From NCBI RefSeq assembly GCF_000003855.2, contig NW_003101666.1:279934-343933 (forward strand): 64,000 nucleotides of DNA, read 5' to 3'. Below, in pieces: positions 22,046 through 34,652 of this stretch. Under the pieces are notes generated by a model, which saw only the letters and a list, made by a program, of their open reading frames with translations, was not told the DNA's origin and did not search any database. The number at the start of each line of letters is the position of its first letter. Within the stretch, counting starts at the first letter, position 1. This DNA comes from Blastomyces gilchristii SLH14081. Its lineage: Eukaryota > Ascomycota > Eurotiomycetes > Onygenales > Ajellomycetaceae. Made by a program: the position numbers and the translations under genes.

Positions 22046-23704
22046 TTGCTGATTTTGCTTGTTTTAGAACGGGCTAGCCTCTCGTCTTCCTTTTGCTCCT
22101 TTCGGTATCTGGATGTTGAGTCTGCCGCTGTTTCGAGGGATGGGAATTGATATGCTCTGTATGAAGCGAAGTATATGAAGGGGTAGTAGTATGAAGGGTG
22201 GCTGAAATTGCAAACTAGCAAACTGAGCAGTGAGATAAAAGGCGTATGTTCTCGCCTTTTTATCTTTTATCCGTTGCTCCTATCTCCTAATTGGTTCGAT
22301 TCCTAGAGACGAATTCGTGCAAATTTAGTGAGTGGAAGGAGTGAATGGGGCGGGCGCACGTTGCGAAGGGGAAGTGTTGATGATATGAAAAGCTGCGTGC
22401 CAACTCGATGTTTCTCTTTAGATGAATTAAGTGAGTTGGGGCCGTTGTAATATATGCATTCACAGATGGGGAGAGTGAATTAGGAAGACTTTGCCTGTGG
22501 GAACTGGGTTAACTATAACTGACTGTGAAAGTGCAGATGTATTCTCAGCTGAGTGGGCTATGATTTGTTTGTTCACTTTCAGTACGTAGTACTAGAAGCA
22601 AATTCGGTAGTGATAACATATCAACTGTGAATTTGCATATTACAAGTTTCCAAACATATATATACAAGGCGGAGTGGAGGGAAGTTAGGGAATGGGGGAT
22701 ACAAGGTATAACGGTAGCGAGTTGGACTGACGGCTATCCCGCATGTGAATCAGGACTACAGGGGAAATACCGAACACGGCAAGTGAGAGTGGGAAGAGGA
22801 GAGAAAAGCATAAGGGAGAGAAGCACCAGAAGGACGGAATAGTTCACGGAAATAGAAATGCTATATGAAAGCCAACTGATAAATTATAAGAGAGGAGAAT
22901 TGCTATATTCTAATCATTCGATAGCGGAAAAGGCGGGGTGGGTTTCAAGGAGAGTCGAGAGTTGAGGGCAAGACGGTGGTTGATATGTAAAGCTGCACTT
23001 CTACCATCCCATCCATCCTAACTCAAACCAATCCCACCCAAACCATGCTCATCCAGACGCCGTTGTCCGCTATACAATGAGATGCGCCAGCGCAGACATG
23101 GATGGATCGGCTCCTGACTCGGTTGGATTATGGTTAAGTCCGACCACCTTTCACCTCCCCCGTTTCCCTGCTCACTTTTCGTCCGACATCCAGAGAAATA
23201 ACACCAGATACTTCTTTTTTTGCCTTTTGTTTTACCCGCCACGCTCCTCACCCATTTGACAAAAAATGAAAGGAAAAGTAGGAAAAACAAACTAAGAAAA
23301 AATCGCAGAAAAGCCAGGGTTTCTCGCCTTCTTCCCCCTCCCAAATTCCGTGGTGACCGTGAACAAAAAAATCATATAGATAAAACATTTTGTCGAGAAG
23401 AGGATAAGATGACGATGGTTAATTATGCAGAGGAAGTAAAGTAAAACACACGTAAGATAAACAAACTCCAACACCAAGTATGGGGCGCGTTAAATGGAAA
23501 GAACGCAACAAGGCTGGTATGTGTACATGGAAACGAAATGAAATGGGAGAATGATGACAAAGATAGGAGAGGGAAAATTCACAAGAAGGAAAAAGAACCT
23601 CTAAATGACAAAGGAAATAAATTCATGCGAAGAAAAGGAAAAAGAAATATCGGTTAATTGCCTTTCGTTTTTCTCCCTTAGATTTCAAGATGACATGCAG
23701 ATTT
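21949..23704. other. Intergenic region with a 38-base poly(T) tract
   Basis: T38 lies at 22007-22044, which is A38 in the 5' region of the minus-strand gene before it. The remainder to 23704 probably holds the 3' UTR of ssc1. Short open frames near 22627, 23018 and 23220 have no coding features I can support. Confidence 0.5.
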
Positions 23705-26041
23705 TTATGGCTTCTTCTCGCCCTCGCCACCCTGTTGGTTCTCAGTCGATTGTTGTTGTTGTTGTTGCTGGCCTTCCTCGGAACGGGCCTTGTGCATCTT
23801 GTCGAAGAGGGTGAGACTGGCGTTCTGGAGCTCGTCAACCTTAGCCTTCATTTCCTCAGCGGTGATGGAGGCCTCGCCTGATTGGCTGTTAGCAACGACC
23901 TCACGCAGAGCGGCAATCTTCTCTCTGATCTGGTCAGCTTCAGTCTTGTCGAGTTTGTCCTCGAAGTCCTTAAGGGCCTTCTCAGTATCGTTCAAGACGC
24001 TGTCGGCACGGTTGGCAGCCTCAATGGCGGCCTTGCGCTCTTTATCCTGGGCACCATATTTCTCAGCATCGTCAACCATGTTCTGGATCTCAGAGTCAGA
24101 GAGACCGGAGCCGGAAGCGATGGTGATGGACTGATCTTTGTTGGTGGCCTTATCCTTGGCGTGGACGTGGACGATGGAGTCGGCGTCAATGTCAAAGGTG
24201 ACTTCGATTTGAGGGACGCCACGGTGTGCAGGGGGGATTCCAACAAGTTGGAAGTTTCCAAGGAGCTTGTTGTCGCGAACGAGCTCACGCTCACCTTGGT
24301 AGACCTTGATCTCGACGGCAGTCTGGAAATCGGCAGCAGTGGAGAAGGTCTGAGACTTCTTGGTAGGGATGGTCGTGTTGCGGTTGATCAGGCGGGTGAA
24401 GACACCTCCAAGGGTCTCAATACCAAGAGAGAGAGGGGTAACATCAAGGAGGAGAACATCCGTGACCTCACCAGCGAGAACAGCACCCTGAACAGCGGCA
24501 CCAATGGCAACGGCCTCATCTGGGTTGACAGATTTGGCGGGCTCACGGCCGAAGATACTCTTCACGGATTCGGTAACCTTGGGCATACGAGTCATACCAC
24601 CAACGAGGATGACCTCCTGGATGTCCTTAGCTTGGAGGTTGGCATCCTTCAATGCCTTTCGCACGGGCTCGACGGTTCGGGCAATCAGAGGTTCCACGAG
24701 AGCCTCGAGCTGGGCACGAGTCATCTTCGAGTTGATGTGTTTGGCACCGGAAGCATCAGCAGTGATGAAGGGAAGGTTGATTTCGGTTTGGAGAGCAGAC
24801 GACAGTTCGATCTTAGCCTTCTCAGAAGCCTCACGGATACGCTGGATAGCCATGCGGTCACCGGAGAGATCAAGACCGGACTCTTTCTTGAACTGTTGAA
24901 CAACGTTGCGAACAAGGGTGATATCGAAGTCCTCACCACCGAGATGGGTATCGCCGTTGGTGGACTTCACTTCGAACACACCCTTTTGGATTTCAAGAAT
25001 AGAGATATCGAAGGTACCTCCGCCAAGATCGTAGACAGCGACCACACGATCCTGCTCACGCTCAAGACCGTACGCAAGAGCAGCGGCGGTAGGCTCGTTG
25101 ACAACGCGAAGCACGTTGAGACCGGCGATTTGACCAGCATCCTTGGTAGCTTGACGCTGTGAATCATTGAAGTAGGCAGGAACAGTGACGACACCGTTCT
25201 TCACAGGTCTGCCGAGATAAGCTTCAGCAGTCTCCTTCATCTTTTGGAGGACGAAACCTCCGATTTGGGAAGGCGAGTATTTCTGGCCCTGAGCCTCAAC
25301 CCAAGCGTCGCCGTTGGTGTGTTGAACGATCTTGTAAGGAACCTCCTTCAAGTCTCGCTGGCACTCGGGATCAGTGAATTTGCGTCCAATCAAACGCTTA
25401 GTGGCGAAGAGGGTGTTCTCAGGGTTAACGACAGCTTGACGCTTGGCAGCAATACCAACGAGTCGCTCGCCATCTTTGGTGAAAGCAACAACAGATGGAG
25501 TTGTCCGTGCACCTGAAAGAAACATGTCAGTTTCAATCTTTTGGTGATTTTTGGTGATTTATTTATTTTACTTATTTTTCCAGCCGAGTGATCGCCGGAA
25601 ATAAGGATAGAATAAGACTCTCAACTAACCTTCAGCGTTTTCAATGATTCTTGGGGTCTTTCCCTCCATGACAGCAACAGCAGAGTTGGTGGTACCTAGT
25701 CAATCACGTCGGTTAGCTCAGAACGCACACCCGTGAGCATTGACAATATATAACATCGCTAGAATAATGGAGGTCAGAGTTTGTCCAGAGATAATACGTA
25801 CCCAAGTCAATACCAATGACCTGGCCCTTCACCTTCTCCTCTCCCCCTTCTGTCGAGTTCCATCTCCGGAAGGATGTAGAGGGAAGTTTATAGGTGGATG
25901 AACGGGCAAAAGAGGGGGCAGCGCGAGGAAGCTAATTGAACGAATTCAAGTCAGTTTGACATTGTTATATGAAGTCCAGGTGAGTTTAAATCCAGACGGT
26001 GATAGAACACGTACCGCACGGGAGAACCGGGACGCAAGCAT
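23705..26041 (-). CDS. ssc1: Mitochondrial Hsp70 chaperone (Ssc1)
   Basis: The model is the complement of 26015-26041, 25802-25931, 25630-25695 and 23705-25512, 676 residues. It is the matrix Hsp70 that drives protein import through the TIM23/PAM motor and folds imported proteins. A basic, Ser/Arg-rich presequence covers about residues 1-40. Hsp70 hallmarks follow: VIGIDLG then TTNSAVAV near residue 46, [25 protein letters not shown] and [14 protein letters not shown] substrate-binding domain with the [14 protein letters not shown] linker region and a helical lid come next. Exon 1 is only nine codons. The C-terminus has a poly-Gln run before the acidic tail GEGEKKP, where mitochondrial Hsp70s often have Gln/Gly-rich tails. 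The gene is divergent from the WD-repeat gene, with 734 bp between starts. Confidence 0.96.
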
Positions 26042-26775
26042 TATGAGAGGATAATCAAAGTATTAAGGGATCGAAAATAAAATACAAAGTGAGAATATAG
26101 AGACAATAGTATTACAGATGAGAAGGGAAAGGAGTTAAACAGAAGGGCGGGTGGGAGAAGATGGGAATGGGGGAGATAATGAGATGTTGAGGAGATGTTG
26201 AATTGGGAGGAAATGTGAAGAAGAAAAATTTGAACGGAGAAAAAAAGGACGGAGGTGACGCTAGTCTGTTTTGGGCGACCTGTCGAAAGCGGTAGAAGAC
26301 GGGAGGTTGAGGTTGATGTGGTAGATGACTAATATATTATGTCAGCGACACATTGTGCAGAATAACTACGGAGTAACTTACATTAAACGAGATGAAGTGG
26401 GTTGTGCATGTACTGTACATACATGATGTATGTGCACGTTCTAAGTATGCAAATGATATCCTTATTAATGAGCAGTTAAGCTTCTACTTATCCTACACTG
26501 GGCATGGAGCTGGAGTGATATAATTGGGTAGCTGAATGTACAATACTTCCCCATACTATTTGCGCGTGCCAGTATCTCCCGCTCCATACATAACCTTTCG
26601 CTACTCCGCCGCGGTTGGGTCTGCCGTCATCGAAAAAGGCAATCTCCACCGCGCCTCGACTCACTATCCAGTACAACTACCTGTTGCCCCCCATCTTCTA
26701 CTTAATATGGCCGCGTCCTAGCCTTTCAAGTTTCATTAATACAATGACCCTAGCGATCTTGCTCTTATTGTCACC
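26042..26775. promoter_or_regulatory. Divergent promoter region between ssc1 and the WD-repeat gene
   Basis: This is 734 bp between two opposite start codons, with purine-rich stretches on the ssc1 side (26100-26260). I did not find a canonical three-unit heat-shock element by eye. Confidence 0.5.
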
Positions 26776-29440
26776 ATGACGCTCGACTCCGCATTGCTGT
26801 GAGTACCATAGTTAGCCGCCTTGATCTCTTCCTCGTCACTAGGCTTAAAGAGCTCTCTACTGACCTCCAAATGTTCACACAAAGTTACCGACCCACTGAA
26901 TGCCTTGTCCTTCCAAACCACCGGAAATTCTTCCCTATCAAGATCCCCAATACGTTAGTGCCGGTTTACTTGCTTGCTCGTGGCTATATTTACACCTGGA
27001 AGGGAACGATGCTAACTACTCTTTTATGTAGACACCACCAACTACGCCACTATATTAGCACAGCTGATCCGGATCGAATATATGTCGCCGTAGAAAGGCA
27101 GATATTTGCCCTTCACATTTCTTCGAGGAAACGTGAGAAGATTGCTGTCGTGCCGTTTGCGCCAAAATGTCTGACCGCGGGTCTGGGTTGGATTGCAATT
27201 GGAGGCTCGGAGCATGGGGATTGTGCCTTCATTAGGATTGGCGATCCGACTTCTGGGGCTCCACGTGCTATGCTTCCTCTGCGAGCAGATGTAGATAGTC
27301 CCTTACCAGTTGATCTAGATCCTGCTCGGCCGCGATTTCCACCGTCAAGCTCCAGTGAGGTTCTACCTACTCTGCTATTTTTGTTGAGGCGGTGCGCTGA
27401 CCGTTTCAGATATAAAAATACATGAATTTGGTGGGAGCATTGTCAATTCTGTGACAATCCATCGCCTACCAGCTATCAATCATACTTATGCGGACGAAGA
27501 TGTCGCAGTTCTTAGGTACAAACTGTCATCCCCGAACTCTTGTGTCTGTCACTAACATCGGATGCATTTTTCTAGTAACAATGACACAACAGTGAGCATT
27601 TATTCTCTTACACGTTCGGAAATGATTCAAAGCATCCGCCATCCGATATGCATGAACTACGCTATAATCTCACCGGATTCGAACCTTCTCGCTGCGGTTG
27701 GTGATGCCAATCGTATCTACTTCTACCGAATTGAACCATCACCTGAAAACCGAGTCCCTGTTCGACATAGTGATAAAATGCTCATGGGATGGAACTGGCC
27801 GTTAATCCGCTCTGTGGAACTAGACGCAGATCCTCAGTATGATGACTGTTGTTGTTTCACAATTGCATTTTCCCCAGCTAGCCATCTTTGTGCTGTTGGT
27901 TCCCAAGCCGGGATCATCACGGTCTTCGACATCAAAAGCATCCTGAACACGGATCCCGAAGATGCGGGTGGGAGAGAGGATATTGTCTGCGTGTTTCAGT
28001 CATCCCGATCCTATTTTGAAGGCGGTGCAGTTCGGTCCATGTCATTCTCTCCTCGGCCCTGGGATCTCCTTGTCTGGGTGGAAGATTATGGACGAGCCGG
28101 GGTAGCAGATATCCGCCAGGCATTTTCCCGCCGCCAGATTATATCTCTTGATCTAGACGAACCAGGACTGCAAATCGTGCGGACGCGCATAGGCAGAGAT
28201 GATCAGGAGTCGCCATCAGATTCAGACGAAGCTGATCGCTTTCTTGAACATGAGGGGCTGAACAACCTAGTGGATATCATTGAAGATGCTGCAGCGCAAA
28301 GGGAGCTGCAAAGCGGCGATTCAGAAAATGAATTATCACGTGAAGAGTTGTTACGGGAAATGGGCTATAGAGAAAGACATATTGTCGATTCCGTGAATGC
28401 CTCTGAATGGGACGACGGAGTATTATCTTCACGGATTCCAAGACTCCTGAGCCCCGAGTCGCTCATGGAAGCACACACTGGGAACCGCTCTCCTCGCGTG
28501 TCCTCTCCGGGACTTGCTGATGGGATTTTACGCGCTGATTATGGTGGAGATCGCCACCTAGAGCGGGTACGAGCAACAGTTCAACCGCCACCACCACCAC
28601 CACGCCCCCCAGCTTCGATCACACAACCACACAACGAGCGGCTAACTCCTGCATTGCTGCCCGCCCATGGAGGCAACCCGGCAGCTATCACATTAAGGTG
28701 GACGCAGTCGCCGACACTTATACATCCCCCAGATCACCCTTCCGATGCCGACGGCTCAAATGCCGCTGGCCGAAGCGGCACAGCACAATCCACTGACAGC
28801 GAACAGCCAAATGGTAATGGAAGCGCAAATGGCCTCACAAGCAGTCGGCAACTGCCCCGCACACGAGTACTATTTAACCGTTCGCCCGACGCTCCAGCCG
28901 CACCCCTAGCCATCCAAGCCCAACAAATGCGCCTGCACCGCACGAGGTCCATCCCACGAAGAGCAGACCGCATAGACCCCACTGTAGAACGGCAAGAGAC
29001 CCAAACGGGGATCTCAACCCACGAGGAGCGGACCCGGTTACGACGACAGGCGGCGGTTGAGGAAAATCGGCGGACGGGGACGGGTGCAACGCTAGGTCAA
29101 TATCGTCGTCGCATGGAAGTAGGCCAGCTTCGGACACCTCGTTGGGTTCGCACAGCGCTTGCTGATGGTGGGAGTTTTGAGTCGACCAGTCGCGAGCGGG
29201 CGCGGGGACTAGGGACTGCAGGGATTGGATGGGGTGCCGATGGGCGGACCTTGTAAGTTTGCTATACAGTTAAATATAATATTTCACACATGGGGTGTCA
29301 ATATATTGTGATACGGATACTCGGAAAACTAACTGAGCCGTTTACGATTTATTAGGTTCATCGGAACTGTGCAGGGAATCTTCCAGTTCGAGCTCAACGT
29401 CCAAGATCGAAAAACGTTTCCTGGATTTTCATGCAGATGA
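26776..29440 (+). CDS. DUF2415-type WD-repeat protein
   Basis: Six exons (26776-26798, 26843-26953, 27032-27354, 27410-27515, 27576-29252, 29356-29440) give 774 residues, and every junction closes in frame. The N-terminal ~330 residues are beta-propeller-like. Blades include a YVAVERQIFALHI strand, a NNDTTVSIYSL strand and a VGSQAGIITVFDI strand, and the VRSMSFSPRPWDLLVW segment resembles the fungal DUF2415 core. A long acidic and then Pro/Arg/Ser-rich disordered region follows. The last exon restores a closing blade (GRTL then FIGTVQGIFQF) and ends in PGFSCR. Without the last intron removed, translation stops one codon after the donor. Yeast relatives of this domain type have been linked to GID ubiquitin ligase substrate recognition; that link is not established here. 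Confidence 0.82.
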
Positions 29441-32040
29441 AGAAATAAATTTCAAAATCAAAATGCAAGGATAAACAACCATGCCATAGGAACGAAGCAG
29501 TTCCAACCTTGCCTACCCAAGCGAGTGTCAAACACTTCATTCTATCGATGTTGCCCACCTGCTACTCCCCGCGCTCGTCCCTTCCCTCCAAACATCTTCG
29601 TTTATTATCATTTTCCACGCGATATTTTTGAGTCGACCATTGAGAAGAAGCGCAAATATCAATCAATTACGAAGCACGATCCCTATTACTCACCACGGAT
29701 GACGAAATTCTATCTATTTTGCTAAAATACCAACAGTGACTATATGACCCCTCGCATATGATTTTCCCTTTTGTAAATAAACGGTTTGTTTGCTGAGCAT
29801 CATTGTCCCCTGTAGTTTCTGTTGTTCTGATGAACACAGCAGAACCTTGTCCCTCCTATTCCTTTCCCACTTTTTGTTTTCTGTACGTTCTATCTTTCAT
29901 TCTTCTTTTTTCTCTCTTTTCTGGAGTGAAGCGAGCGGGATCGGATATAGCGTCAATTATGTAACCCCAAACTAACACAATGGTAGGGCTTGGAGGTTGG
30001 GCGTCTTTTCAGCCTTCCATGATTTATTTTTATTTATTTTCGATTTTTTGTTTGTATGCCTTTGGTTCTTTTGCGTGGTCTAGTTTTTCTCATTTTCTTT
30101 TGCTCGTTTCTTTACTTGACTAACAAGCAGCTAACGCATCTATTCAATGAATTTCGAAATTCCCTTTTTTCTTTGGTATTGTCTTTACTTTCCTTCTCCT
30201 TCCTTCTTCTTTTATTTTTCGTTTCTTTGTAAATTGATAATTTGAATGTATATATATCACTTGAGAGTTTGTTTGAGCCATCAGCCAACAAGCACACAAA
30301 AACCAGTGCGAAACAACAAACTTTCTTTTTTGTCCTTGTCATTTAAATTCCTGGGTAATCCCAGTTCTTACTGTTACCTTTATTTCTGTTAATTCTGGTT
30401 TTTTTATCTTGGATTCCGCTTTTCTTCTTCCCTTCATATTGTGGTGGTTGGGTTTGTATCTATTATCACTCTCAAAATATGGGTTTTCGCTTTTCATTTC
30501 TCTTTTAAAATTGTACTTGTCATTCTTTTCTTTGTTAAACAACTTGACATATCTATGTATGTTCAATTGACTGTTTGGCTATGCTGATACTTCCCTCGTA
30601 ATATAATGCGCTGAAATGAAGACCTGGAATCATGGTCTTCGAACCGCAACCTATTAATTATTCATGATTCCAGTACCGCCATGTTCGAGGTGAGGTCTGA
30701 AATTACCATTTCGGGCACCCGCTTAATTTTAGTCAACTAACTTAGTTAAACGCGCGCCAATTAGTTCGCTAGAAGCCAAGTGATTCGGATATTCCCCTTA
30801 TAATTCCAGAGACATGTTATTACTTACCTCAACGTCAAGTTGTGGCTCGCAACACCAATGAAGCTTCTAACATGGCGTGAGTAACTAGATTATTATTCGG
30901 TGCAATCCTTGCTCTCGTGTATGGGGCTGGGTTTTTCCATAACTATTGCCCGTTCCAGACCGCTGCAGAGCCAAGTTTCTTTAAGCCCCGTTTATGATAT
31001 TGAGCTCGGAACATCCACTGTCATTTTGGACTTCCTCGTACAGACAGTTGGAGTATTTTGCGGGTGATTTTTGAGGCGAAATCTGACTAGATATTTCTGC
31101 CCATTCTTGGTTTTTAGTCGGGGGCGCGAATAATATTTGGAAGTTGTCCGGTTTATCTGCTCTCTCCAGTGAAAGGGATTCCAGAATGCCGTTCGCTTAT
31201 TAAATATTGATTTCCATGCAACATCGAGATACATTGCCTTATTCATCTGGTGCAACTTGCGGAATCCTAGCGGCCACAACGGCCTCAGCCAATCTTCTAC
31301 CCTCGCTTTCGCCTGCTTCAAGCAACGGTGAGGATATGTGAAACCTTTCTTACCAACTGGCTTGCCCATCCTCTATGCTGCCATCGTCACCTCATTTTGT
31401 GAACCTTGGACTTGTCGGACAGATGTAATATTCTTTTCCAGCAATTCCTTGCAAAACTTCACACCAGCAGGGGGAAGTGGGCCTACCCTCCCAACGGCAA
31501 ATACATTGGTAGTGAACTCACCATGCCACTGAAGACGCGACCAGACCCTTGGTTAATATAATAGGCTGGGGAGAACTCGCTAGGCCGGACGGTAGCTATG
31601 AATGCGCCATGCAGATTACTGAGGCTTTGAATCCTGAGTAAGACTTTGAGCTGATCCATCTGGGCGGTGGGGATAAGGATCGGATTTGATGGGAAGGAAC
31701 GACCTCCTCCAATTATATACGCTGGACTTTCCTAATTTCCTAATAAGATCTTTTCTCTGTTATATTTATCTATACCCAAACCGGAAACGTCGACCCGATA
31801 TGACCATGAGGAACCTGCCTATCGTAGGTACGAAATGGGATAAGACTTTGCGCAAGACAGAGCTTTTTTTTCTTTAACTTTCCGCGTTTACACTCTATCA
31901 CACTTCATCAATATCTATAGTATATAGCATAACATGCTATTTGGCGCATTTCTTACTCTGCGCTACTTGCTGATAAATTGATATCTCTTATCCCCCTGGC
32001 CACGTTGGATACCACTCTGTGTATACACATGTTTTAAACA
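29441..32040. other. Long intergenic region (2.6 kb)
   Basis: I see no convincing gene. It contains pyrimidine-rich stretches (29780-30350), a nested inverted repeat near 30618-30671 and a minus-strand open frame at 30992-31369 (125 codons, ATG start) with no recognisable family. The last few hundred bases should contain the pns1 promoter. Confidence 0.5.
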
Positions 32041-33774
32041 ATGTCCCAAACCCCAGTCCAAGAGGACAATGTCGGTGCAAACAATGGCGATGAACAGCCT
32101 CGTGCTGATGCTACTGCTGCAGGAGACGGTGGTGGTAAAAAGAAAAAGAACATCTCCATCTCATGGCCCGCCTTAAAATTTTCCATGGGCAATCTTACGG
32201 TGACCTTCCAACAAATCAATCTGGCCCGACTCTTTCGTCGGAAAAAGAAGGAAGACGCTGATGGACCGCCCGATCCGACTTTCAAAGAGGTTTTCAAACT
32301 GTACAAAAAGGAGTATCATGACGTATGGGCAAGCGTCCTCGTAGGTTTACCAATTTTTCGTTCTCTTTGTTGCTATAAGTTGACCTGCGGGTCTTTGCTA
32401 ACATTGACACTTCTTTCTTCCCGTTAGTTTCTATTAAATGTGTTGGCATTCATTTCCCTCTCCTCCTTCGTCATCGACAGATACATGAAAGGCGTCGACT
32501 TTGACGGCCATACCGTCAATGGTCCATCGAATAGCATCGCGCTAGATTTGAATGTGTTACTGCTTCTCAGCATTGCGTTACCACTCGCCTTTTCCGCGTC
32601 AGGGCTATACTTTTCGATCTTCTTATTTTTGCCGGATAAGTTGGTTTGGATCACCGGATTCTTGAATGTTAGTGCGAGCTTTGGTACCGGTGCTGTATAT
32701 CTCTATAGGCGCCAATGGGCTATCGGAGGCACTTTTTCTGGCCTTGGACTCCTCGCGATTATCTACTTCGTGAACTGGATACCACGAATCCCTTTCACGG
32801 GAGTCTTGCTTCGATCGTCAGCCGCTGTGGCCAGACAGCATGGGTCGGTGAATCTGATAAGTATTATTGGAAGTATCCTTACTACCGGATTTTCCGCGTT
32901 GCTTTTCGTGACGCTCGTCACGACTTATATTGCATTCGACCCAGACGAAAACAAGGCGAGCCCACTTTGTCATAATCTCAGATGTAAATCCATTGTTACG
33001 AAGACACTAATGACTTTTATGGTGCTTTCCGCCTATTGGTTTACCGAGTGGATGAAGAGTACCATGCACACGACAGTCGCTGGAGTGTATGGCTCCTGGT
33101 ATTTTTATGGTGGTAATTCTGACGAGATGCCAAAGCGACCTTTGAGAGGCGCTTCAAGACGGGCCATCACTTACTCCTTTGGTAGCATTTGCCTTGGGAG
33201 CTTGTTCGTCGGGGTGGTTGATATGCTCCGCCAACTATGCACCATATTCAGACAGGAAGAAGCTATCGGTCAAACTATCATTGGGAGAGCCACATCTCAT
33301 GCTGTAAGAGGAGTTATGAGCTCACTTCGACGGATGACCCTAGCTTTCAATCGATATGCATTTTCCCATATGGCTCTGTACGGCAAACCCTATGGATCAG
33401 CCGCTAAGTTTACGTGGCAAATGATGGAATACCGCGGTATCGACGCCCTTGTCAACGATAGTATTGTTGGAACCACTATTACTATGGGGTCTCTCTTTGT
33501 TGGGTATCTCTGTGCCTTTGTATCTTACATTGAGCTGGGATACACGGTGCCGGACTTCAACAAAAGTGGGAGATTCACACCCGCTATCATGGCATACGCG
33601 TTCCTCTCTGGATTTCAGATCTGTAAAGCTTATATGACACCGGTGATCAGTGGGGTGGATACAATGTTTATGGCTATGGGGCTGGAGCCGGAAGCGCTTG
33701 CGACGCGGCACCCAGATCTGTGGGAGGCCCTGTTGGGGGTTTACCCTCGGATACAGAATACGATCAATCCCTGA
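32041..33774 (+). CDS. pns1: Choline-transporter-like protein Pns1
   Basis: Exons 32041-32340 and 32428-33774 give 548 residues, close to the usual fungal Pns1 length. It is a CTL/SLC44-family plasma membrane protein; yeast Pns1 has no proven substrate. The first ~90 residues are polar, with a KKKKN basic patch and an RRKKKED patch. About ten hydrophobic segments follow, the first encoded right after the intron. Family-like marks include the WYFYGG motif, a GSICLGSLFVGVVDMLRQL helix, the AFNRYAFSHMALYGKPYG segment and NDSIVG before the next helix. The C-terminus ends in a short amphipathic tail. Confidence 0.92.
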
Positions 33775-34652
33775 TTGTTATTTTTTCCCTTCCATTGCCT
33801 CAGAGCAGTCTGCCGGGTGGTTGTTGGCACTTGGTGCTTTGGGTTCGGCATTGTCTGATTTTGGACTACGAAAATCACTGTGGGATGGAGTTTTTTCCTT
33901 TGTCTACTATATTGTCGCTTCCATATTGTTATCACTAGAAATGGTTCTCCGGCCTGTCACATTGTCGCCCTCAGTGTCTTTCTGTCTCCATTCGAGGAGT
34001 ATGTACATTCGTTAGAAAATCTCAAATGGCCGGCTTATCATTCACTTGATTGACTTTTCGAACAAGCAGTGACTTGTTTCAGCTCACCGGAGAACTAGCG
34101 TTATTTTTAGGCCGCTCCCATTCAAGCGAAACATTTTTGAAGGAGTAATGATCTCCAACAAGGTATATAAGAGCTTGCCGGCCGCTCCACTTTTTTTTAC
34201 CGCTCTAAAATCAATCATTATGAAAGACTGGTCACGCCCTTATTTCGGGTCCGAGGTTGAAAATAAATTAAAGTTTCAGAGCAAGCCAAGCGCGGCTGTT
34301 AAGCGCCAGATTAGTCAGGTCTCAGGAATTCACATATGAGGTTTCCCACTAACAATTCCATTCAATGCTGCACTGGGAAACAGAAGGGGCTGACAGGAAA
34401 GCTTTGAAGTTGATCGCGATATATTTCATAACTACATTGCTCGTAATCTTGCGCCGGTAACGTTAATCAATCTTTGCCGAAGCGGGAGGTAAAGGTTGGA
34501 ACATCATTCTTTGAAGCCCCACATTCAAAAGATGATCCGATGCAGTTTACGATAAACTTAACTTGACATGCTATCTGGAGTTGTTTATATTTTTTCTTAG
34601 CATCGTCTGCCACATCATTTCCTACACCCTTGGCGTGGGAAAGTTGACAAAT
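33775..34652. other. Intergenic region between pns1 and ski2
   Basis: This is about 0.9 kb with no supported gene. Open frames in it lack family features. The ski2 frame is open upstream to 34563, but the better start is 34653, where the polar N-terminus begins. Confidence 0.5.

Noticed and set aside
21949..22221. N-terminal extension of the small basic protein through a lysine run
   Set aside because: The lysines come from an A38 homopolymer that is more likely to be untranslated. The ATG at 21948 begins the compositionally uniform basic protein.
23882..25162. A 426-codon plus-strand open frame opposite ssc1
   Set aside because: Long antisense frames over Hsp70 genes are a well-known effect of codon bias. 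It has no recognisable domain, and the minus-strand gene is certain.
26042..26340. Heat-shock element upstream of ssc1
   Set aside because: Scattered GAA triplets are present, but I found no correctly spaced inverted GAA/TTC units.
30992..31369. A 125-codon minus-strand frame in the long intergenic region
   Set aside because: It has an ATG but no recognisable family, splice context or neighbouring exons, so I left it in the gap description.
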